A stretch of DNA of 64,000 nucleotides from Sphingomonas sp. IC081 (GTDB lineage Bacteria > Pseudomonadota > Alphaproteobacteria > Sphingomonadales > Sphingomonadaceae), in assembly GCF_006874585.1 (NCBI RefSeq), contig NZ_CP029761.1:3297001-3361000 (forward strand), in the 5' to 3' direction. A program made the translations under genes and the position numbers. Below the pieces are notes generated by a model. That model had not been told where the DNA came from and did no database searches. It was given only the letters and a program-made list of their open reading frames with translations. This document shows, in pieces, positions 41,937 through 51,309 of this stretch. The stretch's first letter is position 1. Every line of letters starts with the position of its first letter.

Positions 41937-43703
41937 ATGTCCCAAGATTTCCTTGCCCGCGGCATGGCTGCGGCGCAGCGCCGCGACCTTGCCTCGACTC
42001 AAGCCGGTCAGGGTGCCGCACTGATCGGCACCGAGGATGGCCGCACGGTCACCGCCTGCCTCGCCGACCTCAAGGGAGCCCTGACGCTCAAGGCGTTCGG
42101 CGCCCGGGGGGACGGCACCACATCCGACCATACCGCCCTGCTCTCGCTGTCGAACCGCTCGGACACCATCATCGTCCCGCCCGGCAACTACCTCATCGAC
42201 AACAGCACCGTCCGCCAGATCAACTACTTTCGCGGCAGGCTGATCTGCTCGCCGGGCGTGACGTTCACGTTCACCGACAAGAGTCAGCGCGGCCTTCACT
42301 TCTATGGCGGATCGCCCAAGCTGTCCGGACTGCGGCTCACCACCCGCGATGCACCGCTCAGCCGCGAACTCAACGCACCGATGCTCTGCATCGACGAGGC
42401 CAGCGACGTCGTGATCGACGATCTCGAGGTCGTGCGCTCAGCCGGCGCGGGAGCGTTGTTCCGCCTTTGCTCCGGCTTCCAGGGATCAAACATCCGCATC
42501 CGCAACACACTGGCGGACGGGCTGGACTTCTTCAATTCGAGCAAGATCGCGCTGACCAATTTCCTTTCGGAAAACACCGGCGACGACGGCCTGGCGTTTC
42601 TTTCCTACACGTCGCTGGCGCAGTCCTACGACATCGTCGCGCGCAACATCATCGTGAAGAACAGCGATACCCGCGGCATCAGCGTGGTTGGCCCGGAGCG
42701 CGTGATCATCGATGGTTTCACGGTGGAATCGACGCGCGGGACCGGCGTAATCGTCTACCAGGACACCGCGAACGGCCTGCGTCAGCCGGGCAATGTGAAG
42801 ATCTCGAACGGCATCATCAAGGATGCCGGACAGCGGCTCGTTTCCGGCACCTACAGCGGCAATCGATACGGGATCGAGATCGCCAATTGCGGCGACGCCG
42901 ACTTCCTCAACATCCACATCGAGAATTGCGCCGCGTCCGGCTTCGTCTCGTCCAACACGCAGCCATCCGTGCTCACCAGCCGCAACGTCCGGGTCAAGAC
43001 AAGCGGCGACAAGGGCTTCCACGTTTCGGTACCCAGCGGCGGGGCCTGGCACCATGATGGCTGCGAAACGATCGACACGCAGGGACACGGCTTCAATTCC
43101 ACGGTCGCGGTGGGCGGCATCATGACTTTCGGCACCCGCATCGTCCGGCAAGGCGCAATGGCCGGGGGCGGCAACGGCGTCAACAATCGCGCCATATCCG
43201 ACAGCATCGGCGGCGCGGTGGCGGGACGATCGACTGTGATCATCGACAACCAGGCGGCCAACACCGGCTACATCTACTACAACGATGGCAATGGCAACGG
43301 CAGCGTGGGCGACTTCGACTTCACCACCTCGAGCGGTTATTACGCCTTCCAGCAGAACGCCAACAACATAGCGCTCCAGGGCATCCGGCGCAGCAAGCGC
43401 AGCAACCAGCTCACGCAAGTGTCGGGCAGCATCGCGCTGAGCGGCACGCGCGGCGAACAGGACTACTTCACAACCGCTGCCCTGACCGGCGCGCTCGACA
43501 TCGTGCTGCCCACCTTCGGCCTCTGGCACAACGCCGAGTTCTCGCTATCCCGCTTCGACACGAGCGGCAGCTATGCGGTCACCTTCAAGTCGGGAAGCAC
43601 CACGATTGCCGCGATCGAAGCCGGCGGCAATCCGGCAAAGATGGTGGTGCGCTACGACAGCGTGAACAACCTGTGGCGCAAGGCCGGTCGATACGATCTC
43701 TGA
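41937..43703 (+). CDS. Tailspike-like right-handed beta-helix protein (pectate lyase superfamily)
   Basis: A 588-residue protein. A short N-terminal region (1-45) precedes the pectate-lyase-superfamily entry KAFGARGDGTTSDHTALLSL (around residues 53-72). Repeated beta-helix rungs follow to about residue 420 (for example DVVIDDLEVVRSAGAGALF and SGLRLTTRDAP), then a C-terminal beta-sandwich-like part ending in NNLWRKAGRYDL. This is the organisation of phage tailspikes and of polysaccharide depolymerases. No signal peptide is seen, which favours a phage-like or cytosolic/injected origin over a secreted lyase. The catalytic residues cannot be assigned. It neighbours an EPS glycosyltransferase. Confidence 0.72.
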   Translation: MSQDFLARGMAAAQRRDLASTQAGQGAALIGTEDGRTVTACLADLKGALTLKAFGARGDGTTSDHTALLSLSNRSDTIIVPPGNYLIDNSTVRQINYFRGRLICSPGVTFTFTDKSQRGLHFYGGSPKLSGLRLTTRDAPLSRELNAPMLCIDEASDVVIDDLEVVRSAGAGALFRLCSGFQGSNIRIRNTLADGLDFFNSSKIALTNFLSENTGDDGLAFLSYTSLAQSYDIVARNIIVKNSDTRGISVVGPERVIIDGFTVESTRGTGVIVYQDTANGLRQPGNVKISNGIIKDAGQRLVSGTYSGNRYGIEIANCGDADFLNIHIENCAASGFVSSNTQPSVLTSRNVRVKTSGDKGFHVSVPSGGAWHHDGCETIDTQGHGFNSTVAVGGIMTFGTRIVRQGAMAGGGNGVNNRAISDSIGGAVAGRSTVIIDNQAANTGYIYYNDGNGNGSVGDFDFTTSSGYYAFQQNANNIALQGIRRSKRSNQLTQVSGSIALSGTRGEQDYFTTAALTGALDIVLPTFGLWHNAEFSLSRFDTSGSYAVTFKSGSTTIAAIEAGGNPAKMVVRYDSVNNLWRKAGRYDL

Positions 43704-43716
43704 AACAGGCTGGAAC

Positions 43717-43743
43717 CAGTGCGCCCCGGCAATGGGCGCACTG
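43717..43743. terminator. Convergent hairpin terminator
   Basis: A perfect 10-bp stem CAGTGCGCCC / GGGCGCACTG with a seven-base loop, between the stop of the beta-helix gene and the stop of the convergent sugar transferase gene. There is no T-run. Confidence 0.7.
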
Positions 43744-43752
43744 TACCCGCCG

Positions 43753-45171
43753 TCAAAATGCGCGATCGTGCACAAGCACGCGCAGCGTGAGGAACACGAT
43801 CTGGATATCCCGCAGGATGGTCCAGCCCTCGAGATACTCGAGATCCGACTGGAGACGGTTGACCAGGTCGGATTCCCGATCGGTGGCGCCGCGATACCCG
43901 CGCACCTGGGCCAGGCCCGAAAGCCCGGGCTTCAGCGAATGGCGCTGCCAGTAACGAAGGTCGACTTCCCAGAACAGCTTGTTGCCGGCCAGCGAACCGG
44001 TTGCGTGGGGGCGCGGGCCGACCACGCTCATATCGCCCAACAGGACATTGAGCAGCTGCGGCAGTTCGTCGATGCTGGTCCGGCGGATGAAACGGCCGAC
44101 AGCAGTGATCCGCTGGTCGTCCTTCGAGGCCGACTGATTGCCATCCCGATCGCACAGCGCCTGCGTCATCGAGCGGAACTTGTACATGTTGAAGAAGCGG
44201 TTGCCGCGACCCATGCGGCGCTGGGTGAAGAACACCGGCCCGCCGTCCTGCAGCTTCACCGCCAGGGCCACCGCGATCATCAGTGGCGAGAGCGCCAGAA
44301 CTGCGATGCCCGCGAAAGTGACGTCGAACAAGCGCTTGATCGCCCGCTCACGCAGGCCCAGCGGCCCTGCCGATACCAGCAGCAACCCGTGGTTGGCAGT
44401 GACGCGCGCGCCCTGGGCGCCGAGGCGGGCCACTTCATCATCGAGCACTTCACCGTCGACATTGGCGCCCTTGAGGATCATCGCCCATTCCATCCGGCGA
44501 TCCGCCGGGCAACTGATGATGACCCTGTCGATGTTGCGCAGCGCCAGCCCGAGCCGGTCGAGCGCATGGGGATCGGTAAGGTCGGCACGCAAGCCCATGG
44601 CTGCCGCCGAAATCCGGATCGCGCCGGGCAGACGCAATTGCGGGCCGCCGTCATCGATGATCAGTTCGTTGATGACGTTCGATCCGCAGCGCCAGGTGAC
44701 GAAACTGCGCAGTTGCAGCCGGGACCAGGCCATCAGGACCAGCGCCAGGATCGCTCCGCCGCTGAAGGCGCCGCGCGAGGCCTCGCTCGACGATTTCATC
44801 AGGAACTGCACAAAGACGACCACCGCCAGCGCAACAAGCATCGCCACTTGTGCCCGCAGCACCCCGCGCCAGCCTTCGCGCAACGAGAGGGTCGAATAGG
44901 AACCGTTGTACAGCGCCAGGGTCAGGAAGATCGGCAGCAGCACCTGGGCGTACACCAGCGAACGCGAGGCGCCGTCGGCGGTATCGTAGAGCAGGCCGGC
45001 CAGCCCGAATCCGACCAGCACCGCCGCCATGTCACCGACGATCAGCGCCAGATAGCATTGCAGGCGTCGCCGCTCGAGCGAGGGGGCAACCAGGAGGTCA
45101 TCGGCTTCAGACCGCTGCCCTGCTTGTTGCGTCACTGAAAAAGGCGCGTTCACCCGTTCAACACTCCCCAT
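43753..45171 (-). CDS. Exopolysaccharide polyprenyl glycosylphosphotransferase
   Basis: A 472-residue initiating sugar-phosphate transferase of the WbaP type. It moves hexose-1-phosphate from a nucleotide sugar to undecaprenyl phosphate to start a surface polysaccharide. An N-terminal region with about four TMs (residues 35-145) and a Rossmann-like linker precede the C-terminal bacterial sugar transferase domain. That domain has [15 protein letters not shown] (reentrant helix), [28 protein letters not shown] and VGPRPHA followed by [13 protein letters not shown]. The gene is convergent with the beta-helix gene, which could modify or cleave the polymer it starts. Confidence 0.93.
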   Translation of the reverse strand: MGSVERVNAPFSVTQQAGQRSEADDLLVAPSLERRRLQCYLALIVGDMAAVLVGFGLAGLLYDTADGASRSLVYAQVLLPIFLTLALYNGSYSTLSLREGWRGVLRAQVAMLVALAVVVFVQFLMKSSSEASRGAFSGGAILALVLMAWSRLQLRSFVTWRCGSNVINELIIDDGGPQLRLPGAIRISAAAMGLRADLTDPHALDRLGLALRNIDRVIISCPADRRMEWAMILKGANVDGEVLDDEVARLGAQGARVTANHGLLLVSAGPLGLRERAIKRLFDVTFAGIAVLALSPLMIAVALAVKLQDGGPVFFTQRRMGRGNRFFNMYKFRSMTQALCDRDGNQSASKDDQRITAVGRFIRRTSIDELPQLLNVLLGDMSVVGPRPHATGSLAGNKLFWEVDLRYWQRHSLKPGLSGLAQVRGYRGATDRESDLVNRLQSDLEYLEGWTILRDIQIVFLTLRVLVHDRAF

Positions 45172-45294
45172 TGCCGAACCTACGCTGTCCGCTTTGCCAA
45201 AGTTCTGCCTCAGCCGCTGCGAACCATGCCCTGTTGCAGCGCAATACGTATATTACCTTAGTGCCAGGACAGGCAATGGGAAAAGACCTTAGGG

Positions 45295-46353
45295 CTAAGA
45301 CGTTCTATTTGTCCGATGTTCAACATCGAGACACGCGATTCTGGCGATTTCGAGCAATCCGCGCGCAAGAAGAAGTTCTGCATCCTGACTATTGGCAAGA
45401 AGTGTTTGATGCAATGCAACAAGTCGGGCCACCAGACGTTCGAGCCGGGGGCCGCGCCATATGCGCAATTGCACCGTCAACACCGGCTTGTCTTTCCAGA
45501 ACACGCGCCGCGCGGCCGATTCTGCTTCGAGCACGGCGCCGACGTCGCCCCCCCGGCCGAGACGGGCGTTGAGGCCGGCAAGCTGCGCGGCCCGGCGCTC
45601 GAATGCCAGCAGCAGGCCGACCGGATTGATGCTCATGTCATGCAAGCGCTTCAGTTCGGGCCCGATCGCGCTGCGTTTGCCCCCCAGCACGGCGTCGACC
45701 AGCGGCGCGAAGTCGTCGTCCTCGGTGGAAGCGCCGATGGCGTCGAGATCGGCCGAAGTGACCGGCCGAGGCGTTTCGGCGCTGGCATCGAGGTAGAGAG
45801 CAAGCTTGTTGACTTCCGAGCGCGCCAGCCGGGTGTCGAGGCCCGAGGCCCGCGCGATCCGTTCGGCCAGTTCGCCCCCCATCTTGAGTCCGGCCCCGTT
45901 GGCCATCGTGCGCACCGCGCCGGTGACCGTGCCGAGATCGGGGGCGTGGAACATCACCGCCAGCCCGTCATTACGCGCGGCCAGCAACTTGGCGGTGCGG
46001 GACTTGTCGGTGGCGCCGGTGGCGACAATCACCACCGGATAGGATTCGACCGGGTTCTCGATAAGGATCTGCACGGCATCGTGCGCCTCGTCGCCTTGCG
46101 CGCGGACCCAGATATGCCGGGCAGTGCCGCCGAACAGCGAATTCGAGCGCGCCTCATCTCCCAGCCGGACCGGATCCTTGCGCAGTTCCGCGCCCGCCAT
46201 CTCGACACGCTCGCCGGGATCGGCAAGCAGCGAGACGATCCTTTCCGCCGCATCGCTTGCCCCGGCTTCGTCGGGGCCACAGAAGAAGAAGACCCGGGCC
46301 TGCTGCGCGGCGCGCGCCGCCATGCCCGCAAAGTCCTTGCGCGTGGCCTTCAC
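45295..46353 (-). CDS. holA: DNA polymerase III subunit delta
   Basis: A 352-residue clamp-loader subunit. The N-terminal part (ARVFFFCGPDEAGASDAAERIV) corresponds to the AAA+ fold with a degenerate P-loop typical of delta, and the C-terminal third is the helical collar domain (GPELKRLHDMSINPVGLLLAF). It opens the sliding clamp on primed DNA. It follows lptE and leuS on the same strand, an order conserved across alphaproteobacteria. Confidence 0.9.
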   Translation of the reverse strand: MKATRKDFAGMAARAAQQARVFFFCGPDEAGASDAAERIVSLLADPGERVEMAGAELRKDPVRLGDEARSNSLFGGTARHIWVRAQGDEAHDAVQILIENPVESYPVVIVATGATDKSRTAKLLAARNDGLAVMFHAPDLGTVTGAVRTMANGAGLKMGGELAERIARASGLDTRLARSEVNKLALYLDASAETPRPVTSADLDAIGASTEDDDFAPLVDAVLGGKRSAIGPELKRLHDMSINPVGLLLAFERRAAQLAGLNARLGRGGDVGAVLEAESAARRVFWKDKPVLTVQLRIWRGPRLERLVARLVALHQTLLANSQDAELLLARGLLEIARIACLDVEHRTNRTS

Positions 46354-46377
46354 GAAAGAGCCGCCATCAGCAGCGCG

Positions 46378-46872
46378 TCATTGCCGCGTATCGCCCCGCA
46401 GCCGCAACGCGACCCCGGTAACGATGCGCGTGGCGACGTCCTTGGAGAGATTCTCGAGCGCGGTCTGTTCCGCCGCGATCGTCGCATAGTCCGACGAGAC
46501 GACGTCGATGCCCGCATCCGAAGCCGCCGTCGCATCGAGCACGATCTCGCCGGTGGAGGTATCCACCAACTGATAACGCGCGCGCAGGGTCCGGCGTTCG
46601 CGTCCGATCGTATCGTCCGAAAGCAGCGCGAAGCCTTCCAGCTTGTCGTCGAGGCGGACATCGAGCCGGTACCTCGGGGTGACGCCCTTGTCGGAGCCGA
46701 GCTTGTCGACCAGCGCATTGCGCACCAGCCAGCCGGCCCGCCCCTCGATCGCGGCGACCTGCACATCGGCAAGGCCGCGCGCGACAGCACCGTTGCCTCC
46801 CCCCGCATACATCGGGGTGAGGCCGCAGCCGGAGAGCAGCAGGGCTCCGAAAAGGACGCTCAGACGCTTCAC
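46378..46872 (-). CDS. lptE: LPS assembly lipoprotein LptE
   Basis: A 164-residue outer-membrane lipoprotein with a lipobox LLLSGC (Cys16). The C-terminal domain matches the LptE/RlpB pattern (TPMYAGG, VRNALVDKL, LRARYQLVDTSTGEIVLD). It plugs LptD and assists LPS insertion. The GTG start overlaps the leuS stop (GTGA), so translation is coupled. Confidence 0.88.
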   Translation of the reverse strand: MKRLSVLFGALLLSGCGLTPMYAGGGNGAVARGLADVQVAAIEGRAGWLVRNALVDKLGSDKGVTPRYRLDVRLDDKLEGFALLSDDTIGRERRTLRARYQLVDTSTGEIVLDATAASDAGIDVVSSDYATIAAEQTALENLSKDVATRIVTGVALRLRGDTRQ

Positions 46873-49400
46873 GCGACGAGATTCACCAGACGGTCGGGTA
46901 CGACGATCACTTTCCTCACCTCGGCACCATCGAGTGCACGCTGCACTTTCTCGCTGGCAAGGGCAAGCGCTTCAAGCTCTTCCTTCGACGTGCCCTTGGC
47001 CACGATCAGGGTATCGCGCAGCTTGCCCTTCACCTGAACGGCCACGGTCACCTCGTCCTCGACCAGCAGCGCCGGATCGACTTCGGGCCATGCCGCCTGC
47101 GCCACGAGACCTTCCCCGAAAGTCGCGAAGGCTTCTTCGGCGAGGTGCGGCATCATCGGCGAGACGAGCAGCAGAACCGTGCGGATCGCGTTCGAGCGGC
47201 TGGCCGAAGGGGCAGCCTTCTCGACCGCGCCGGTCAGTTCGTAGATGCGCGCCACGGCCTTGTTGAAGCCCAGCGATTCGATGTCCGAGGCAACAGCGGC
47301 CACCGTCTGGTGGACCTTACGGTCGATTGCCTTGTCCTCGCCCTCGGCCGCAGCGTCGTACTGGGCGAACAGACGCCACAGGCGCTGGACGAAGCGGCCG
47401 CAGCCCTCGATGCCGGCTTCAGACCAGGGCAGGTCGCGCTCGGGCGGGCTGTCGGACAGCATGAACCAGCGGATCGCGTCGGCGCCGTAAGTCGCGACGA
47501 TCTCGTCGGGGTCGACGACGTTCTTCTTCGACTTCGACATCTTGATAACGCGGCCGACTTCGACAGCGGCACCGTCAGCCTTCAGCGTCGCGCCATCGGA
47601 GGTGCGGTCGATCTCGCTCGGGGCGAAGTAGATGGGCTGGCCATTGGCCGCGTTGACGCGCGAATACGTCTCGTGCGTGACCATGCCCTGCGTGAACAGG
47701 CTGGCGAAGGGCTCCTTCACCTCGACCTTGCCGATGCGGGCCAGCGCGCGCGTCCAGAAGCGGGCATAGAGCAAGTGCAGGATCGCATGCTCGATGCCGC
47801 CAATGTACTGCTCCACCGGCAGCCATTCGGCGATCTTCGCCGGATCGAACGGACGATCCTCGGGCTGGCTGGCGAAGCGCAGGAAGTACCACGAGGAATC
47901 GACAAAGGTGTCGAGCGTGTCGGTCTCGCGGCGGGCGGCGTGGCCACACTTCGGACAATCGACATGCTTCCAGGTCGGGTGGCGCACCAGCGGATTGCCG
48001 GGGGTCGAAAAATCGACGTCCTCGGGCAGGGTGACCGGCAGGTGCTTCTTGGGCACCGGCACCACGCCGCAAACCTCGCAGTGGATGAACGGGATCGGCG
48101 TGCCCCAGTAGCGCTGGCGCGAGACGCCCCAGTCGCGCAGGCGCCACACGGTCTTGCCCTCGCCCCAGCCTTCCGCCTCGGCGCGCGCGATGACCGCGGC
48201 CTTGGCGTCCTTCACGGCCATGCCGTTGAGGAAGTCGGAATGAACGCAGACGCCGTCACCGGCCTCGGATTCGCCGTCGAACGGCTTGTCGGCATCGGCC
48301 TCGCTCGCCGCGACGACGCGCAGGATCGGCAAGCCATACTTGGTGGCGAATTCGAAGTCGCGCTGGTCGTGGCCCGGAACGGCCATGACCGCACCGGTGC
48401 CGTAGTCCATCAGCACGAAGTTGGCGATAAAGACCGGCAGGTCGGCGCCGGTGAACGGATGCTTCGCCTTGATGCCGGTATCGAAGCCCAGCTTCTCCGC
48501 CGTTTCCAGTTCGGCCGCAGTGGTGCCGCCCTGCTTGCACAGCGCGATGAAGTCCTCGACCTCGGGGCGGCCGACAGCAGCCGCCTGCGCGATCGGGTGA
48601 TCGGCAGCGACGGCCACGAAGCTGGCGCCGAAGATCGTGTCCGGACGGGTCGAGTAGACTTCCACCGAGCCGATGCCGCCAATTTCTGCGGTCAGATCGA
48701 ACGTGAACTGCAGGCCTTGCGACTTGCCGATCCAGTTTTCCTGCATCGTGCGGACCTTCTCGGGCCACTTGTCGAGGGTGGAGAGGCCTTCCAGCAGCTC
48801 GTCGGCAAAGTCGGTGATCTTGAGGAACCACTGGGAGAGCTTGCGCTTCTCCACCAGCGCGCCCGAGCGCCAGCCGCGCCCGTCGATCACCTGCTCGTTG
48901 GCGAGCACGGTCTGGTCGACCGGATCCCAGTTGACCGCCGATTCCTTGCGGTAGACCAGGCCGTTTTCATAAAGATCGATGAACAGCGCCTGCTCGTGGC
49001 CGTAGTATTCCGGCTCGCAGGTGGCGATCTCGCGGCTCCAGTCCAGCGCGAAGCCGAGGCGCTTGAGCTGCGCCTTCATGTTCGCGATGTTCTCGCGCGT
49101 CCAGCCGCCCGGGTGCACGCCCTTTTCCATGGCCGCGTTCTCGGCGGGCATGCCGAAGGCGTCCCAGCCCATCGGGTGGAGCACTTCGTGGCCGGTCATG
49201 CGCTTGTAGCGCGCCAGCACGTCGCCCATCGTGTAGTTGCGCACGTGGCCGATGTGGATGCGCCCCGAGGGATAGGGGAACATCTCAAGCACGAAGCTGC
49301 GGGGCTTCGACGAGGTATCGTCAGCCTTGAAGCACTGGGCTTCGTCCCACGCAGCCTGCCAGCGCGTGTCCGCCTGAGCCGGGTCGAACCGCTCGGTCAT
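46869..49400 (-). CDS. leuS: Leucyl-tRNA synthetase
   Basis: An 843-residue class I aminoacyl-tRNA synthetase. HIGH appears as PYPSGRIHIGHVRNY, the CP1 editing domain follows (TRPDTIFGASFVAVAADH), and KMSKS is exact in IKMSKSKKNVVDP. The C-terminal anticodon-binding and tail domains are complete. The start MTERFD was preferred over an ATG three codons upstream. It is followed by coupled lptE. Confidence 0.97.
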   Translation of the reverse strand: MTERFDPAQADTRWQAAWDEAQCFKADDTSSKPRSFVLEMFPYPSGRIHIGHVRNYTMGDVLARYKRMTGHEVLHPMGWDAFGMPAENAAMEKGVHPGGWTRENIANMKAQLKRLGFALDWSREIATCEPEYYGHEQALFIDLYENGLVYRKESAVNWDPVDQTVLANEQVIDGRGWRSGALVEKRKLSQWFLKITDFADELLEGLSTLDKWPEKVRTMQENWIGKSQGLQFTFDLTAEIGGIGSVEVYSTRPDTIFGASFVAVAADHPIAQAAAVGRPEVEDFIALCKQGGTTAAELETAEKLGFDTGIKAKHPFTGADLPVFIANFVLMDYGTGAVMAVPGHDQRDFEFATKYGLPILRVVAASEADADKPFDGESEAGDGVCVHSDFLNGMAVKDAKAAVIARAEAEGWGEGKTVWRLRDWGVSRQRYWGTPIPFIHCEVCGVVPVPKKHLPVTLPEDVDFSTPGNPLVRHPTWKHVDCPKCGHAARRETDTLDTFVDSSWYFLRFASQPEDRPFDPAKIAEWLPVEQYIGGIEHAILHLLYARFWTRALARIGKVEVKEPFASLFTQGMVTHETYSRVNAANGQPIYFAPSEIDRTSDGATLKADGAAVEVGRVIKMSKSKKNVVDPDEIVATYGADAIRWFMLSDSPPERDLPWSEAGIEGCGRFVQRLWRLFAQYDAAAEGEDKAIDRKVHQTVAAVASDIESLGFNKAVARIYELTGAVEKAAPSASRSNAIRTVLLLVSPMMPHLAEEAFATFGEGLVAQAAWPEVDPALLVEDEVTVAVQVKGKLRDTLIVAKGTSKEELEALALASEKVQRALDGAEVRKVIVVPDRLVNLVA

Positions 49401-49448
49401 TTCTATCAAGTCTCCTGCGGAACCTTATTGGTTCCGGGTTTTGCGGCA

Positions 49449-49520
49449 CCGGCCCACGCCCCCACCAGACCTCCCGCTCAGTGTATCCTAGATGGGAGGT
49501 CGGGTGGGGGCGCGGGCCGG
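49449..49520. repeat. Long imperfect hairpin element, copy A
   Basis: Two 27-base arms (49449-49475 and 49494-49520), 25 of 27 positions complementary, flank an 18-base loop containing GTATCCT. It lies between leuS and the DUF3576 gene. The same loop size, loop motif and arm core (GCCCAC..CC..CCACC) recur at 53788-53867, so it belongs to a repeated intergenic family. It is much longer than an ordinary terminator. Confidence 0.75.
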
Positions 49521-49536
49521 CGCCGCGCCAAAACTG

Positions 49537-50013
49537 TTATCCGCCGATGGAATCGCGGCGCAGGTCACGGGCGCGGGTGAGGATGATGTCCTCGAGCTTC
49601 TGCACGGTCGCCGCCTGGACCGGTGCCGGCGCCCAGGCGCCGTTCGACGCGACTTCGCGCTGCGCGGTCACCCGCAGGGCATCGGCGCGCAGGTCCTTGT
49701 CGAGGATCATGACGGTGACCTTGACGCGCTCGTTCGGTTCCTTGGGATTGGTGTACCAGTCGGTGACGATCACGCCGCCGGCGCTGTCCGACTGGAGCAG
49801 CGGCATGAACGAGAGCGAATCGAGGCTGGCGCGCCACAGGTAGGAATTGACACCGATGGTGGTCACCATCGAAGGCGCGGACGCGGCAGACTTCGCCTGC
49901 TTCTGCTTCCGGCCGCCACCGCAACCGACCAGCGCAAGCGCCGCCACGGCGCAGAAGCCCGCGGTCGCCAGTGATCGAGCGGTGAAGAGGCCCTTGTCGG
50001 TGCTGCCTGTCAT
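49537..50013 (-). CDS. DUF3576 lipoprotein
   Basis: A 158-residue exported protein. A hydrophobic N-terminus ends in the lipobox-like ALALVGC (Cys31), followed by a basic linker and a globular domain (GVNSYLWRASLDSLSFMPL, VIVTDWYTNPKEPNERVKV) characteristic of DUF3576. In alphaproteobacteria this gene habitually precedes leuS-lptE-holA, as here. Its function is unknown, but position and lipidation suggest an envelope role. The start MTGSTDKG was taken over a longer upstream frame. Confidence 0.85.
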   Translation of the reverse strand: MTGSTDKGLFTARSLATAGFCAVAALALVGCGGGRKQKQAKSAASAPSMVTTIGVNSYLWRASLDSLSFMPLLQSDSAGGVIVTDWYTNPKEPNERVKVTVMILDKDLRADALRVTAQREVASNGAWAPAPVQAATVQKLEDIILTRARDLRRDSIGG

Positions 50014-50345
50014 TGTCGGTTCCCAGTTCCTGTCTTGGCGTAGAGCGGCCGGACGTTCCGGCGATTTGCCATCCATCGCCTCTATAGCCGCCGTTGCCGG
50101 GGCGGCAAGTGCGGCCGCATCGGCTCGGCACGCTAAACTGCACGCCGGCTAAACGCTTCATGAACGCGGACCTGCCCACTTGCCGGCCCCGGCGCACGCC
50201 CCCTCTCCCTTAGTCCATCATCCTGTGTTAAGGTAAGGCAGTGATGATGACCACGACTGCCGATCGAGTTTCCAGCCCCTCCCCGAAGAAGGAGGAGATG
50301 CACGTTCTCTCGGCACGGTCACGGAAGGGCATCGAGGGTACCACG

Positions 50346-51107
50346 ATGGAAATGCAGCGCGCACGCTCGTCGAAAGGCAGCATGAAAGCCGGCATCATGC
50401 TGGCTGGTTGCGTAGGCGTGCTGGCGCTGCCCAGCGCGGTCCTGGCCTTTTCCACCTCGTTCAAGGGTATCGGCGGGCGCAACCCGGCGGTCGATTCGCT
50501 CGACCCCGACACCTCGTCGGAAAACCTCTCGCGGGTGATCGCGATGCGCTCACTGGGCAAGGAACAGCCGTTCCCGTTCACCCCGGCCGGCACGCCCAAT
50601 CGGCCGGACCGTGCAGTCACCGTGGCCGTGCGTGTCGATTCCGAGGCGGCCAAGTCGATCATCGTCGTGCACAACCGCCTGCAGGTGGCGCAGGCGGACA
50701 ATGACGTCGGCCGCCTCAGGATCGCGCCCGCCGCCTTCAACCTCGGCGTCTCGCGCGGTTACCAGAATTTCTCGGCGGACACCGCACAGCAGCAGCCGGT
50801 CGGCCACGGCATCGCCGACGCGCCCGAACTGCGCAAGTTCAGCCTTGCGGCCGGCCCCGCCGACAGGAACGATTCGCGCTTCAGCACCCGCATCTCGATC
50901 GACGAGAAGCGGGCCGCCGGGCGCGCCCCGCACACCTTCACGAGCGAGGCAGGCGAAGTCGACCTCGGCGGCGCCTATCGCCTCACCAAGAACATCGATG
51001 TCACCGCCGGCCTGCGCTACTCGCAGGACCGCGAGCGCCTTGTCCCGCTGACCGATGGCAAGCAGGATTCCCAGGCGATCTACGTGGGCACCCAGTTCAA
51101 GTTCTGA
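50346..51107 (+). CDS. Exported hypothetical protein, outer-membrane-like C-terminus
   Basis: A protein of about 253 residues with a signal peptide (KAGIMLAGCVGVLALPSAVLA). The C-terminus ends in IYVGTQFKF, with an alternating strand pattern (VDLGGAYRLTKNIDVTAGLRYS) and a terminal Phe as in BAM substrates. That suggests a small beta-barrel part, with the middle segment (AVTVAVRVDSE, IAPAAFNLGVSRG) in the periplasm. The start was put at MEMQRAR, preceded by GAGGG; GTG/ATG at 50241 and ATG at 50298 are alternatives giving N-terminal extensions of 16-35 residues. I do not recognise a named family. Confidence 0.72.
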   Translation: MEMQRARSSKGSMKAGIMLAGCVGVLALPSAVLAFSTSFKGIGGRNPAVDSLDPDTSSENLSRVIAMRSLGKEQPFPFTPAGTPNRPDRAVTVAVRVDSEAAKSIIVVHNRLQVAQADNDVGRLRIAPAAFNLGVSRGYQNFSADTAQQQPVGHGIADAPELRKFSLAAGPADRNDSRFSTRISIDEKRAAGRAPHTFTSEAGEVDLGGAYRLTKNIDVTAGLRYSQDRERLVPLTDGKQDSQAIYVGTQFKF

Positions 51108-51309
51108 CCCCGTCGCGCTCGGGCGCCCGCAAGAGCCGGCTTCCCGAGCGCCTGTTGGCGCCCTCCGATTGAGCGCCATGCAATCGCGATTGCGCTTGTA
51201 TCAATCATTTCGGCGCAAATTGCGCACCGGGGCGACAGGCTCCGACTTGCCCTCGTCATGTGCATTTCATAGCCTGCCCTTGGTGGATGCACTAAGCGAA
51301 AGGCTTGAT

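Noticed and set aside
41460..43703. Complete prophage
   Set aside because: No integrase, capsid, terminase or lysis genes nearby; only two tail-like genes are seen.
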